Of a DNA stretch of 64,000 nucleotides, positions 28,200-36,267 are shown piece after piece. The stretch covers positions 3,472,001-3,536,000 of the forward strand of contig NZ_CP093443.1 of NCBI RefSeq assembly GCF_026168515.1, written 5' to 3'. The notes beneath the pieces were generated by a model that was not told the origin of the DNA, did not search any database, and saw only the letters and a list, made by a program, of their open reading frames with translations. The stretch comes from Brevibacterium spongiae (lineage in GTDB: Bacteria > Actinomycetota > Actinomycetes > Actinomycetales > Brevibacteriaceae). The stretch's first letter is position 1. The number at the start of each line of letters is the position of its first letter. The position numbers and the translations under genes are program-made.

Positions 28200-29213
28200 C
28201 TACAGCCCGACTGCGGCCTTGACGATCCATCCGAGCACGAGGGCGAGCAGCGCTGCGGCGGGGATCGTCAGCACCCAGACGCCGAACATCGGCAGGAAGT
28301 AGCGGGCCCGGGCGTGGCCTTTGCGACCGGCGTACTGGGTGCCGAGGATCGATGAGCCCAGCACAAAGGTCAGCGACACGGGCACGCGCATGATCAGGGC
28401 CGCGGTGTACATGAGGATCGATGCCGCGCCATCGGCGACGGCAGATTTGAGGGGGTCGAGTCTGACCATCCGCACCGACAGGGTCTGGACCACGCGCCAA
28501 CCGCTCAGCCCGGTGCCCAGCGCCAGGGCTCCGGCGATGAGGAGGCGCACCGGCCAGGAGATCTCAACGATGGACAGACCGTCGTGCGGCGTGGCTTCGA
28601 CCGCAAGGATGCCGACCATGACCAGGGCCGCGACCTTCTGTGCGTCCTGGACTCCGTGAACGAGGGACAGCGACGCCGTGAGCACCGAATCGACCATGCG
28701 CGCACCCCGGTACAGCGGCTTCGGCGGAGTCGACGCGAGCACTTTCGAGAGCACGAGGGTCAGCACCCACGCGAGGATGAACCCGAGGATGGGTGAGAGC
28801 AGCAGCGGCCACACCACGTTGTTCATCGCATGCTCGGCGTTGATCGAGAAGCCGAAGACGATGCCGGCACCCAGCAGCCCGCCGATGAGACAGTGCGTCG
28901 AGGACACCGGCAGCGCAAGGTAGTAGGTGAACAGGCTCCAGGCCGTCGCCGCGACGAAGGCGATGATCAGACTGGTGAGGATGAGGTCGGCCGAACCGGA
29001 GAACAGCACGATCTGGTTGGCCACGACGATGGCGATTCCCTCACCGAGGAGGGCGCCGATGAAGTTGAAGATGACGGCCAGGCTGAGCGCCCAGCCGGGT
29101 CGCATCGCTCGGCCGACGACCGCATTGCCGACGGTCAGGGCAGCATCGTGGAAACCGTTCGAACCGGCGAAGATCACCGCAGCGACGATGACTGCCGCCA
29201 ACAGCAGCTCCAC
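28200..29213 (-). CDS. pit: Inorganic phosphate transporter, Pit family
   Basis: 337-aa proton-coupled (metal-)phosphate symporter with about ten helices. The two Pit signature repeats are visible: GSNGFHDAALTVGNAVV near the N-terminus and LVHGVQDAQKVAALVMV in the second half, plus LPVSSTHCLIGGLLGAG. GTG 29213 lies 3 nt after the stop of the DUF47 gene, the usual Pit partner, so both form an operon. It complements the high-affinity Pst system nearby. Confidence 0.93.
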   Translation of the reverse strand: MELLLAAVIVAAVIFAGSNGFHDAALTVGNAVVGRAMRPGWALSLAVIFNFIGALLGEGIAIVVANQIVLFSGSADLILTSLIIAFVAATAWSLFTYYLALPVSSTHCLIGGLLGAGIVFGFSINAEHAMNNVVWPLLLSPILGFILAWVLTLVLSKVLASTPPKPLYRGARMVDSVLTASLSLVHGVQDAQKVAALVMVGILAVEATPHDGLSIVEISWPVRLLIAGALALGTGLSGWRVVQTLSVRMVRLDPLKSAVADGAASILMYTAALIMRVPVSLTFVLGSSILGTQYAGRKGHARARYFLPMFGVWVLTIPAAALLALVLGWIVKAAVGL

Positions 29214-29216
29214 GGA

Positions 29217-29837
29217 CTACGACTCCTTGATCGCGATGGCCGCGACGACCTTGCCGAGTTCCGTGAACCCGTGCGCGGCCCGGACGAAGGCCTGTCCGAG
29301 CTGGGACACCGCCGCCATATAGGTGAGACCGCGTTTGGAGTTCGGCACCGCGTCCGACATCCGCCACTGCAGGCTCTCGACCTGGTAGGTCAGCCGGTTG
29401 ATCGAATCGACGTAGTCCCACTGGTCGAGCTTGCCCGGCAGCCGGGTGATCATCCGCGAAGTGTGGTCGGTCTGGTTCGACAGCACCGCCAGGGTCTCGG
29501 GCACGCCTGAGGGCAGCGGGTCGAAGGCTCCGGAGGCGAGGACGAATCCGACCCCGTGCAGGCGATGGCAGATATCGCGCATGTGGTGGCTGAGCAGGTA
29601 GAGGTCGTTGCGGTCGAACGGGGTGATGTAGTTCTCCCGCAGCGCCCGCAGCATCGCGCCCATGTCCTCATCGGCTTGATCCCCGATCTCGCGGAGGCGA
29701 TCAGCGACATCGCGCCGTTCGCTGATTTCGATTCCGGAGAGTTCTGCGAGCACCAAGTTGCATTGCCGCATCTGAGAGACGAGAGCGGACAACCGCTCGT
29801 AGAAGACAGAGTCCTGAGGTACCCGCTTGAGCCGCAT
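29217..29837 (-). CDS. DUF47/PhoU-like accessory protein of Pit
   Basis: 206-aa all-helical cytoplasmic protein of the DUF47 (PhoU-like) family, which works with Pit transporters. Segments typical of the family are RDVADRLREIGDQADEDMGA, ITPFDRNDLYLLSHHMRDI and DYVDSINRLTYQVESLQWRM. I start at ATG 29837 (MRLKRVPQDS), preceded by GGAGGAG; a further in-frame start upstream lacks a ribosome site. This is the only PhoU-related gene in the window. Confidence 0.9.
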   Translation of the reverse strand: MRLKRVPQDSVFYERLSALVSQMRQCNLVLAELSGIEISERRDVADRLREIGDQADEDMGAMLRALRENYITPFDRNDLYLLSHHMRDICHRLHGVGFVLASGAFDPLPSGVPETLAVLSNQTDHTSRMITRLPGKLDQWDYVDSINRLTYQVESLQWRMSDAVPNSKRGLTYMAAVSQLGQAFVRAAHGFTELGKVVAAIAIKES

Positions 29838-30192
29838 GCGCTCCTCCTGCCCGAGGCCCGGACGAGCCGGACGAATATGCATGATGCCTCAATGATATGT
29901 GCCGGACACTGGACCGAGAGCGCCTCTCGGCGGAAGGCCGCTCGAAGCGGCTGAATTTGGAGCCCGGGGCTTCAGCGATCCAGCGTCCGGTGGCCCGAAG
30001 GCCACCCCCTACGATACTCGTTCATGCTCATGAATCCACCGCCGAGGCGGCACTTCGTCCGTTGAGAATCTCACAGTCGAGAACGGGGTCGGGTGGGAAT
30101 ATCGGGCCCTGACGAGGACCGCACTCATACGGTCGGTCGGGACCGCCTCGGCGAGGGGCGACGGCGAGGGCGGGGCCTTTGAGTTCCGACGT
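29838..30192. other. Intergenic region with repeated CCGCCTCGG motifs
   Basis: About 355 nt without a credible gene. It contains CCGAGGCGG at about 30042 and CCGCCTCGG at about 30143, inside a 30-nt block that duplicates (60 nt away) the 3' end of the next gene, including GACCGCCTCGGCGAKGGGCG. The promoter of the DUF47-pit operon must lie in the left part. Confidence 0.6.
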
Positions 30193-30786
30193 TCAGTCGA
30201 GACCGCCTCGGCGATGGGCGACGGCGGCGTCGGACAGGTCTTCGGAGAGCTGGCGCAGGCGGGCGCCGGTGTCGTGGTCGTCGGTGCCTGCCGCGCAGAT
30301 GCCGACGAAGGCGGAGGCGCGCAGCAGCGCGATGACGACGTCGCCGCGGAAGGCGCCGACGAGGATTTCGTCGATGGCGTGGGCGACCTCGTCGGGGCCG
30401 GCGGGCAGCTCGACGCCGGCGAGGATCTCGTCGTAGCCGATGCCCTCGGTGACGCGGCGTTGGCCGTCGGAGAACATCTCAGCGAGTGCGCGAGGGGCAG
30501 ACTTGATCCATTGGCGCAGGGCGTAGAGGCGCCACAATGCTCCGGGTGCGGAAACGGCAGGAGCGGCCGACCACATCTCGGCGATGACCTCGAAGCCGAT
30601 GTCATCGGCGAGTTCGACGAAGCGCCTGGTGGCGGCCTCGTCGCGGTTGCCTTGCGCGTCGCCGAGGAGCAGCGCCGCTGTCGCATGTGAGGTCTCGGAG
30701 CGGGCGACGGGGTCGTCAGAGGCGCCGACGGCGTCGAGGTCGGCGAGGGGAACGGGACGGTGGAATGCGCGCTGTGACATGGTCAC
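30193..30786 (-). CDS. Conserved hypothetical protein, helical
   Basis: 197-aa Ala-rich, mostly helical protein without a signal peptide or membrane segment (FHRPVPLADLDAVGASDD, FVELADDIGFEVIAEMWSAA, ALRQWIKSAPRALAEMFSDG). I do not recognise the family. The start may be the first codon of the frame (MTMSQRAF) or the second Met 6 nt later. Its last codons and stop are partly duplicated 60 nt downstream. Codon usage fits the neighbours, so it is probably real. Confidence 0.7.
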   Translation of the reverse strand: MTMSQRAFHRPVPLADLDAVGASDDPVARSETSHATAALLLGDAQGNRDEAATRRFVELADDIGFEVIAEMWSAAPAVSAPGALWRLYALRQWIKSAPRALAEMFSDGQRRVTEGIGYDEILAGVELPAGPDEVAHAIDEILVGAFRGDVVIALLRASAFVGICAAGTDDHDTGARLRQLSEDLSDAAVAHRRGGLD

Positions 30787-30955
30787 GGCAGTTTAGTCCC
30801 TGCGAGGGTGCGGAGACTAGGACGTGGAGCACATTCGGACTTTCGCCCCACGGTCAGGATTCGCTCGCTCGGCTCACAGTGGCGGCCACTAAACTTGTCA
30901 GTGATTCGTGTCTGCGACCCGCAGTCGCGAGTGACCGATACGAGGAGGAACTCTC

Positions 30956-31894
30956 GTGGCAAAATCATCCGTGGCGAAGAAGGGCATCGACAAGGCGACG
31001 AAGCTCGCAGTCAATGACGATGGCACCCTCAATCCCCGCGCCCAGTCGATGTTGTCGCGTCTGCTGTCCGTACAGCGGCCCGTCGCCCTGGCCTACGTGC
31101 GCAGCCTGCGCCGCAAACACCCCGAGGCGACCCCCGAAGAGCTCATCAAGATCATCCGCAGGCACTACCTCACCCTGACCACTTCCGGAGGCGCCGCAGT
31201 CGGTGCGACCGCGGCCGTTCCGGGTCTGGGCACGACGGCCGCTTTGGGCGTCGCCGGCGTCGAAACCGCAGGATTCCTCGAAGGCACTGCGCTGTTCGCT
31301 CAGGCGATCTCGGAGATCCACGGCCTGCCTGTGGCCGACGCTAAGCGGGCGAACGCCCTGGTGCTCGGGCTGATGCTGGGCAAGGACGGGAAGAACCTCG
31401 TGCAGCGTTTCAGCAAGAAGAACGGCGGAGTGGACTCCATGCTCGGCAGCTGGGGCGCCACCGTGACCAAGCAGCTGCCCGCTCCCCTGGTCGATCTGCT
31501 CGTGCGCAAGCTGCGCAAGACCTTCATCCGCAAGTTCGCCGCGCGCGCCGGCGGTTCTCTCGTCGGCCGACTGCTGCCCTTCGGAGTCGGCGCTGTCATC
31601 GGTGCCGTCGTCAATGGCCAGATGGCCCGCCAGATCGCGAAGGAGTCGAAGGAAGCCTTCGGCGCCGCTCCGACGGTCTTCCCGATCGAAACCGACCCCG
31701 AGTACGTGGCACCGAAGAAGGACCGGAAGCTGCTGGCGGGTCTGACCAATGTCCGCGCCCTGGTCGGAAAGCTGAAGAAGAACAAGGCCATCGAGTCCGA
31801 CGTCATCGAACCCGCTGACCCCGACGAACTCGAGTCGCCGGACGGTCTGCCCCGCACCCACACCGGCGAGGATCGCCCCGAACTGGATAAGTGA
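30956..31894 (+). CDS. Conserved protein with Gly-rich hydrophobic core (EcsC-like layout)
   Basis: 312 aa. A basic N-terminus (MAKSSVAKKGIDKATKLAV) is followed by SRLLSVQRPVALAYVRSLRR and RRHYLTLTTSGGAAVGATAA, then glycine-rich amphipathic segments (VPGLGTTAALGVAGVETAGF, LVGRLLPFGVGAVIGAVVNG) that could associate with the membrane. The C-terminal 40 residues are acidic. The overall order loosely resembles EcsC-type proteins, but I would not assign it. GTG 30956 has GAGGAGGAAC upstream. It precedes tRNA-Lys in the same direction. Confidence 0.75.
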   Translation: MAKSSVAKKGIDKATKLAVNDDGTLNPRAQSMLSRLLSVQRPVALAYVRSLRRKHPEATPEELIKIIRRHYLTLTTSGGAAVGATAAVPGLGTTAALGVAGVETAGFLEGTALFAQAISEIHGLPVADAKRANALVLGLMLGKDGKNLVQRFSKKNGGVDSMLGSWGATVTKQLPAPLVDLLVRKLRKTFIRKFAARAGGSLVGRLLPFGVGAVIGAVVNGQMARQIAKESKEAFGAAPTVFPIETDPEYVAPKKDRKLLAGLTNVRALVGKLKKNKAIESDVIEPADPDELESPDGLPRTHTGEDRPELDK

Positions 31895-31980
31895 GGGCGG
31901 GGCTCGGCCCGCGGCGGCTCGGCTTGCGGCGGCCCCGGTTCGGCGGACTGCTGCCGTGCGTCGACGGAGGAGCTCCTGGT

Positions 31981-32010
31981 TTGAGTAATCCGGACGCGAA
32001 CCTCTACTAT
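31981..32010 (+). promoter_or_regulatory. Candidate promoter of tRNA-Lys
   Basis: TTGAGT (31981-31986) and TACTAT (32005-32010) are separated by 18 nt, about 55 nt upstream of the mature tRNA 5' end. The surrounding sequence is GC-rich, so the two boxes stand out. Confidence 0.6.
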
Positions 32011-32065
32011 TAGTTCGTCTCCATCATGTGCCGGCAGGCCTGTGTTCTGCGCTTGTGATGGGGCG

Positions 32066-32138
32066 GGGCCTCTAGCTCAGTTGGTAGAGCAGCGGACTTT
32101 TAATCCGCGGGTCGTGGGTTCGATCCCCACGGGGCCCA
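32066..32138 (+). tRNA. tRNA-Lys (anticodon TTT)
   Basis: 73 nt with a full cloverleaf: acceptor GGGCCTC pairing with GGGGCCC (one G-U), D arm GCTC/GAGC, anticodon stem GCGGA/TCCGC with loop CTTTTAA (anticodon TTT), T arm GTGGG/CCCAC with TTCGATC, discriminator A. The 3' CCA is not encoded (ACCG follows). Confidence 0.97.
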
Positions 32139-32145
32139 CCGACAC

Positions 32146-32185
32146 AATGTGCCGCGACTTCGTTCACTCGATGTCGCGGCACATT
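32146..32185 (+). terminator. Terminator of tRNA-Lys
   Basis: A perfect 13-bp stem (32146-32158 with 32173-32185) and 14-nt loop lie 7 nt after the tRNA, followed by a short T-rich tail (TTCTCATT). Confidence 0.8.
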
Positions 32186-32239
32186 TCTCATTCCCGGCTT
32201 CTGTGAAGGCTCGTTCTCTGTCTCGACACACCTCTCTCA

Positions 32240-32320
32240 GCGCCCGTTTGTGGTCAATGCGCCGAGGCCTCTCCGCCGAACCGTCGGATTCTCCTCGGTG
32301 CATTGACCACAAACGGGCGC
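32240..32320. repeat. Long inverted repeat downstream of tRNA-Lys
   Basis: Arms 32240-32267 and 32293-32320 pair over 28 bp with one mismatch (21 bp perfect outermost) around a 25-nt centre. The inner ends of the arms carry CCGAGG/CCTCGG. No ORF covers it, and it lacks a T-tract and coding potential. It may be a miniature inverted-repeat element, a very stable attenuator, or part of a tRNA-linked insertion scar. The rest of the gap to 32438 holds the upstream region of the RDD gene. Confidence 0.75.
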
Positions 32321-32438
32321 ACGGGAGCGTTTCGTACCGGTACTGGCACAGGATGTTTCCTGACGATCACCTTCTGCCGGCAGGCGTTCGCATAGAGTCA
32401 AGGTCATCGGCCCATCACCACCGAGAGAGATACGCACA

Positions 32439-32918
32439 ATGAGTTCGAACTACCGTGCCCAGGCTGGACTTGCCGTCCATGGCCCCGGGCCTTGGCGAAG
32501 CTCCGGTCCGATGACACCGGCACCACCGACCCGACGCTGGTGGGCGAGGACCCTCGATGCGGTCTTCGTGCTCTTCTTCACCGGGATGCTCATCGGCATT
32601 GCCCTGGCCCTCACTGCAGTGAACATCATCTCGATCGACGGCGCCACCAAAGTGGCTCTCATCAGCTACCCGCTGATGGCGCTGATCTTCGGGGCCCTCT
32701 ACGGCTGCACTGTCTCCCCCGGCCAAGCGCTGTGTGGAGTCGTCACGCTCAAGCACAGCGGCAGACGCGTCGGATTCTGGAGGGGAATGTCGCGTTATGT
32801 GGCGGTTGCGTTCTTCCCGATCACCATCCTGCTGGCTATCTGGACGATCTTTGACGCGCCGACGATGGACCTCGATCCCATCGATGTCTATTACCGCAGC
32901 TCGCCGCAGGTCAGGTAG
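32439..32918 (+). CDS. RDD-family membrane protein
   Basis: 159-aa integral membrane protein with three or four helices. The RDD hallmark appears as RRWWARTLDAVFVLFFTGM near residues 33-52, then ALIFGALYGCTVSPGQAL and LKHSGRRVGFWRGMSRYVAV. The function of the family is undefined (transport or membrane organisation). GAGAGAG lies upstream of ATG 32439. The gene's final 21 nt, including the TAG, are repeated 30 nt downstream. Confidence 0.85.
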   Translation: MSSNYRAQAGLAVHGPGPWRSSGPMTPAPPTRRWWARTLDAVFVLFFTGMLIGIALALTAVNIISIDGATKVALISYPLMALIFGALYGCTVSPGQALCGVVTLKHSGRRVGFWRGMSRYVAVAFFPITILLAIWTIFDAPTMDLDPIDVYYRSSPQVR

Positions 32919-32948
32919 CCGCAGGTCAGCTCGCCGCAGGTCAGGTAG
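32898..32948 (+). repeat. 30-bp direct repeat duplicating the RDD gene 3' end
   Basis: 21 identical nt ending in CAGGTCAGGTAG (the stop region) occur at 32898-32918 and 32928-32948, period 30. A third partial copy (GCCGCAGGTCAG) lies between them. Confidence 0.85.
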
Positions 32949-32968
32949 ACCCGGACTCCGGATTCGGA

Positions 32969-33673
32969 TCACCGCCGACGCGCGATGATGAGCCCGTCCC
33001 ATCCCTTTTCGCCGACCGTCTGGAACGCTGTCGCATCGAGTTCGGGGTGGGCCGCGATCTCGTCGACGACCTTGCGCACGCCCTGAACTCGCGGATCGGT
33101 GCTGTCGGCGTCTGTGACTGCGCCGTTGCGAACGACATTGTCGATGACGATCACCGCCCCTGATCGGGTGAGTTCGAGCGCAGCAGTGAGATAGGCGGGA
33201 TTGTTCGGTTTGTCGGCGTCGATGAACACAAAGTCGAACGGCTCAGCACCATCACTGATGAGCCGGGCGGCGGACTCGGCAGCTGGTCCGACGATCATCG
33301 TGATGTGCTCGGCGACTCCGGCGGCACGGAAGTTCGCCTCGGCGATCGATGCGTTGTCCGGTTCGAGTTCAAGGGTGACGACGCGCCCGTCCTCTCCCGC
33401 TGCTCGCGCGAGCCAGATGGTCGAATAGCCTGCCAAGGTGCCGAATTCGAGCACACGCTTCGCACCGGCGATCGTCACCAACTGGCCGAGGAACGCGCCC
33501 TGGTTCGCCGCGACTTCGGCATGAGGCATCGTCGTCGCAGCACCTGATCGTCTGGCGGCGATCAGCGCATCGTCCTCACCGACGAATGACTGAGTGAAGT
33601 ACCTGTCGACCTCGTGCCACTCGTCGGGCGCGGCATAGCGATAGGCCGGTGCGGAGGGTTCGCTGTCGCTCAT
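32969..33673 (-). CDS. O-methyltransferase (COMT/CCoAOMT family)
   Basis: 234-aa SAM-dependent O-methyltransferase acting on an unknown small hydroxylated substrate. Motif I is VLEFGTLAGYSTIWLA, the acidic strand VVTLELEPDNASIAEAN, and the metal/substrate region FDFVFIDADKPNNPAYL with VIVIDNVVRNGAV (the CCoAOMT-like D-(A)-DK and DN signature). I use ATG 33673 (MSDSEPSAP) because GAGG lies 4-7 nt before it; the upstream Met lacks that. Confidence 0.9.
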   Translation of the reverse strand: MSDSEPSAPAYRYAAPDEWHEVDRYFTQSFVGEDDALIAARRSGAATTMPHAEVAANQGAFLGQLVTIAGAKRVLEFGTLAGYSTIWLARAAGEDGRVVTLELEPDNASIAEANFRAAGVAEHITMIVGPAAESAARLISDGAEPFDFVFIDADKPNNPAYLTAALELTRSGAVIVIDNVVRNGAVTDADSTDPRVQGVRKVVDEIAAHPELDATAFQTVGEKGWDGLIIARRR

Positions 33674-33712
33674 GTCCTCATTCTTGCGCATCGGCCCATC
33701 GCGAATTGGATG

Positions 33713-33964
33713 TCACTCGATCGAGCGGCCGCCGAAGAGCTGCTGCAGAGGGATCGAATTGTCCTGCCACGGGGTGAGGACCCAGACGACGAGGTACGCA
33801 CCGAGGCCGATGACCGGAAGCAGGAACGAAGCGAGGACGAGCAGGCGCATCAGCCAGACATTGATGCCGGTGACCTCGGCGAGGCCTCCGGCAATGCCGC
33901 CGAGGATGCGGTCGGGACCGCGACGGAAACCGAGTTTGCGGATGGAGTCGAATAGTGAGTTCAT
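33713..33964 (-). CDS. PspC-domain membrane protein
   Basis: 83-aa protein consisting of one PspC domain: RRGPDRILGGIAGGLAEVTG near the N-terminus, INVWLMRLLVLASFLLPVIG and LGAYLVVWVLTPW as a hydrophobic pair. PspC proteins sense or respond to envelope stress. I start at ATG 33964 (MNSLFDSIRK); the open frame upstream overlaps the monooxygenase end and reads as shadow. Confidence 0.9.
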   Translation of the reverse strand: MNSLFDSIRKLGFRRGPDRILGGIAGGLAEVTGINVWLMRLLVLASFLLPVIGLGAYLVVWVLTPWQDNSIPLQQLFGGRSIE

Positions 33965-33974
33965 GTCTGAGACT

Positions 33975-35282
33975 CTACGGGCCTGAACGTGCCGTGGCAC
34001 TGGTGTTGGCCGTCGAAGCCGATTGAGGGAAACCGGAACGTCGAGCGAAATCCGGGGCGTGTTCGGCGGTGATGCCGACACCGAGGATGCGCGCCGGAAC
34101 GCGGGTGAGTGCGGGAAAGGTCGTCAGCAGCCACTCTACCGGTGCGGGTGGGCGGATCGGTCGCTGTCCGTGGACGGCAGGTTCGACCATCCGGTGGATG
34201 GCTGATTGCAGGAGTTCGACGGCGCGAGTGGTCGGCAGCCGCCTGAGCTGGAGACGACGCAGGTCTGCGGTGCGCACCGATCCCGAGCGCAAAGGCTCAG
34301 CGAGAATCCGGGCGACGGCGACCCCGTCCTGCACCGCGAGGTTGACTCCGACCCCGCCGAGCGGACTCATCGCGTGTGCGGAATCCCCGATGCACAGCAG
34401 ACCGTCGACGAACCAGCGTCTGGCCTCGTTGCGGCGGACGTCGAGGAGCTTCACATCGTCGAGTTCGACTGCTCCGACGTCATCTGCCAACTCCGGGTAC
34501 GTCGCAGCGACGGCGCCACGCAGCGCCTCGATGCCCTCGGCCCGCAGGCGTGCGTCCGCGCCCTTCGGGATCAGCCGGGCGATCTGGACGTGGCCTTGAC
34601 GCGGGATCGCGACGAAGACCTTGCCGTCACCACCTCGCGGGGCCACGGAATCGGGCAGGACCGCCTCGGTGTCGATGCGGAACCACCACACATCGATCGT
34701 CGACGGCAGCTCACGAACGGACAGTTCCGCCTCGGCGCGGGCCTTCGACCATCTGCCGTCGGCGGCGATGACGAGCGGCGCGCGGAATTCGACGATGTCC
34801 TCGTTTGGAGGTGCCGCCTCGGTGACGGTGGAATTCCGCGCACGGAGACCGATCACGCGGTCGCCGTCCCAGATCAACGAGGTGGCCTCGACGCCCATCC
34901 GGAGGTCGAAGTTCGGCTCGTCCTCCCCTGCTTTCGCGAGCAGATCGAGGAAGTCCCACTGGGGCGCGATCGTCATGAACGGGTGGGGCAGGTTGAGGCG
35001 GGTGAAATCGGCGAGCAGAACATCCTCGCCGCTGCGTCCGGTCAGGGTCACGCCCTCGACGCGACGGTGAGCGATGCGGGCGAACTGGTGATAGAGCCCG
35101 AGTTCGTCGAGCAGGCGCAGGGTCGAGGGGTGGATGGTGTCGCCGCGGAAGTCACGGAAGAAATCCTTGTGCTTCTCGAGCACCACGACTCTCACCCCGC
35201 CGCGGGCGAGCAGCAGCCCGGCGACGATTCCGGCCGGACCGCCTCCGGAGATGATGCAGTCAGCGTGTTCGGTGTCGGCCAT
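33975..35282 (-). CDS. FAD-dependent monooxygenase (UbiH/PHBH type)
   Basis: 435-aa flavoprotein hydroxylase. The FAD-binding dinucleotide fold is DCIISGGGPAGIVAGLLLAR at residues 8-27, the ribose/NADPH motif PLVIAADGRWSKAR (DG motif) near 170, and LCIGDSAHAMSPLGGVGVNL (GD motif) near 300. It shows no membrane segment. The substrate is probably aromatic or terpenoid (inference). It ends 10 nt upstream of the pspC gene. The last 40 residues are divergent. Confidence 0.88.
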   Translation of the reverse strand: MADTEHADCIISGGGPAGIVAGLLLARGGVRVVVLEKHKDFFRDFRGDTIHPSTLRLLDELGLYHQFARIAHRRVEGVTLTGRSGEDVLLADFTRLNLPHPFMTIAPQWDFLDLLAKAGEDEPNFDLRMGVEATSLIWDGDRVIGLRARNSTVTEAAPPNEDIVEFRAPLVIAADGRWSKARAEAELSVRELPSTIDVWWFRIDTEAVLPDSVAPRGGDGKVFVAIPRQGHVQIARLIPKGADARLRAEGIEALRGAVAATYPELADDVGAVELDDVKLLDVRRNEARRWFVDGLLCIGDSAHAMSPLGGVGVNLAVQDGVAVARILAEPLRSGSVRTADLRRLQLRRLPTTRAVELLQSAIHRMVEPAVHGQRPIRPPAPVEWLLTTFPALTRVPARILGVGITAEHAPDFARRSGFPQSASTANTSATARSGP

Positions 35283-35392
35283 GACACCCTCCTTGGCTCG
35301 ATGGACGCACTCTCCAGCGTAGACCTCGGGACGGGCGTTGGGTATGGGTGTGTGAAGGTGCTGATGCTGGTCTCTGACGTTGAAAAAGCCTA

Positions 35393-36073
35393 TTACGGAC
35401 GCGCGGCCAGAGCCCCGTCCACTGTCGAGGTCCGCTGAACGTAAGTGTGCACACTTGGAGCTACCAGCAGCAGGCAGTCCATCATCTCTCCACAGACAGA
35501 CTCAGGATCGACAGTTGGACCAAACAACGGCTCGTGGTGAGCGATCCGATTGCGCAGCTCATTCACTGCGGACACTTGTGCGTCGATCGACCTGCGAGAT
35601 GTGCCCTGAGGAAACGCAGTGTGCAGGTATGGCACCCACATGCTCTTCTCCATAGCGTTGGTAGTCAGCTGCCGCCAGAACCCGAAAGACAATTCGGCAA
35701 TGACCTTGCCGGCACTCGCCTTGCCGTAACCACACTTCCTTATGGCATCGTCGATGTTCTTCCGAGTACGGTAGTTGACGTCCATTCCCCGCTTTATGCC
35801 GTTGACAGACTTCGTACGCCAAATAGGCATTACTGCTGGGGATTCCGCGTGAAGCAACCAATGGACTCGATACGGCCACCGGGATGAGATCGCATCGTCG
35901 TACGCGTTTCGGAGCGCAACTTCAAAATGAGCTATGTCATGCATTATGGCTTGACCAGCTACAACGTTCCACTCATACAGCTCGAGAGCGCGTGCCCTAT
36001 CCCCATCGCATTCATTGACATAGCGTTGAAAACGGGAACCGCCGAGCCAGGCATCAATCCACCGGTCTGACAT
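35393..36073 (-). CDS. Abi_2-like (abortive infection/HEPN-type) protein, lower GC
   Basis: 226 aa. The sequence shows SRFQRYVNECDGDRARALEL, HFEVALRNAYDDAI, ELSFGFWRQL and, near the C-terminus, NELRNRIAHHEPLFG. The Arg-x4-His element (RNRIAHHE, about R174-H179) matches the catalytic motif of HEPN RNases, and the whole layout fits the Abi-like (Abi_2) family linked with phage defence. Base composition is clearly lower in GC and codon use more relaxed than in neighbours, pointing to transfer. I start at ATG 36073; a TTG at 36178 would add 35 residues. No antitoxin, transposase or integrase lies beside it. The phage-defence function is an inference from the family. Confidence 0.78.
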   Translation of the reverse strand: MSDRWIDAWLGGSRFQRYVNECDGDRARALELYEWNVVAGQAIMHDIAHFEVALRNAYDDAISSRWPYRVHWLLHAESPAVMPIWRTKSVNGIKRGMDVNYRTRKNIDDAIRKCGYGKASAGKVIAELSFGFWRQLTTNAMEKSMWVPYLHTAFPQGTSRRSIDAQVSAVNELRNRIAHHEPLFGPTVDPESVCGEMMDCLLLVAPSVHTYVQRTSTVDGALAARP

Positions 36074-36267
36074 GTGAGCAGTATGCCAAAAAAGCAGTGC
36101 CCCGGCGACATGGTCGAAACCAGCGGTCCACACGGGGCTTACGCTCTCTATGATATTCCGAAGTTCTTCTCGCCGCAATCGCCCGAGCCCTCCGGCAGCC
36201 CCGACTCAATCAATCACGACGTGTGCAATGCCGACTAGTCTGTCCGCGCCGGCCCCAAGGCCCGTTC

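Noticed and set aside
29217-29837. Assigning this gene as phoU of the pst operon
   Set aside because: The sequence fits DUF47 and it is coupled to pit, not to pstB.
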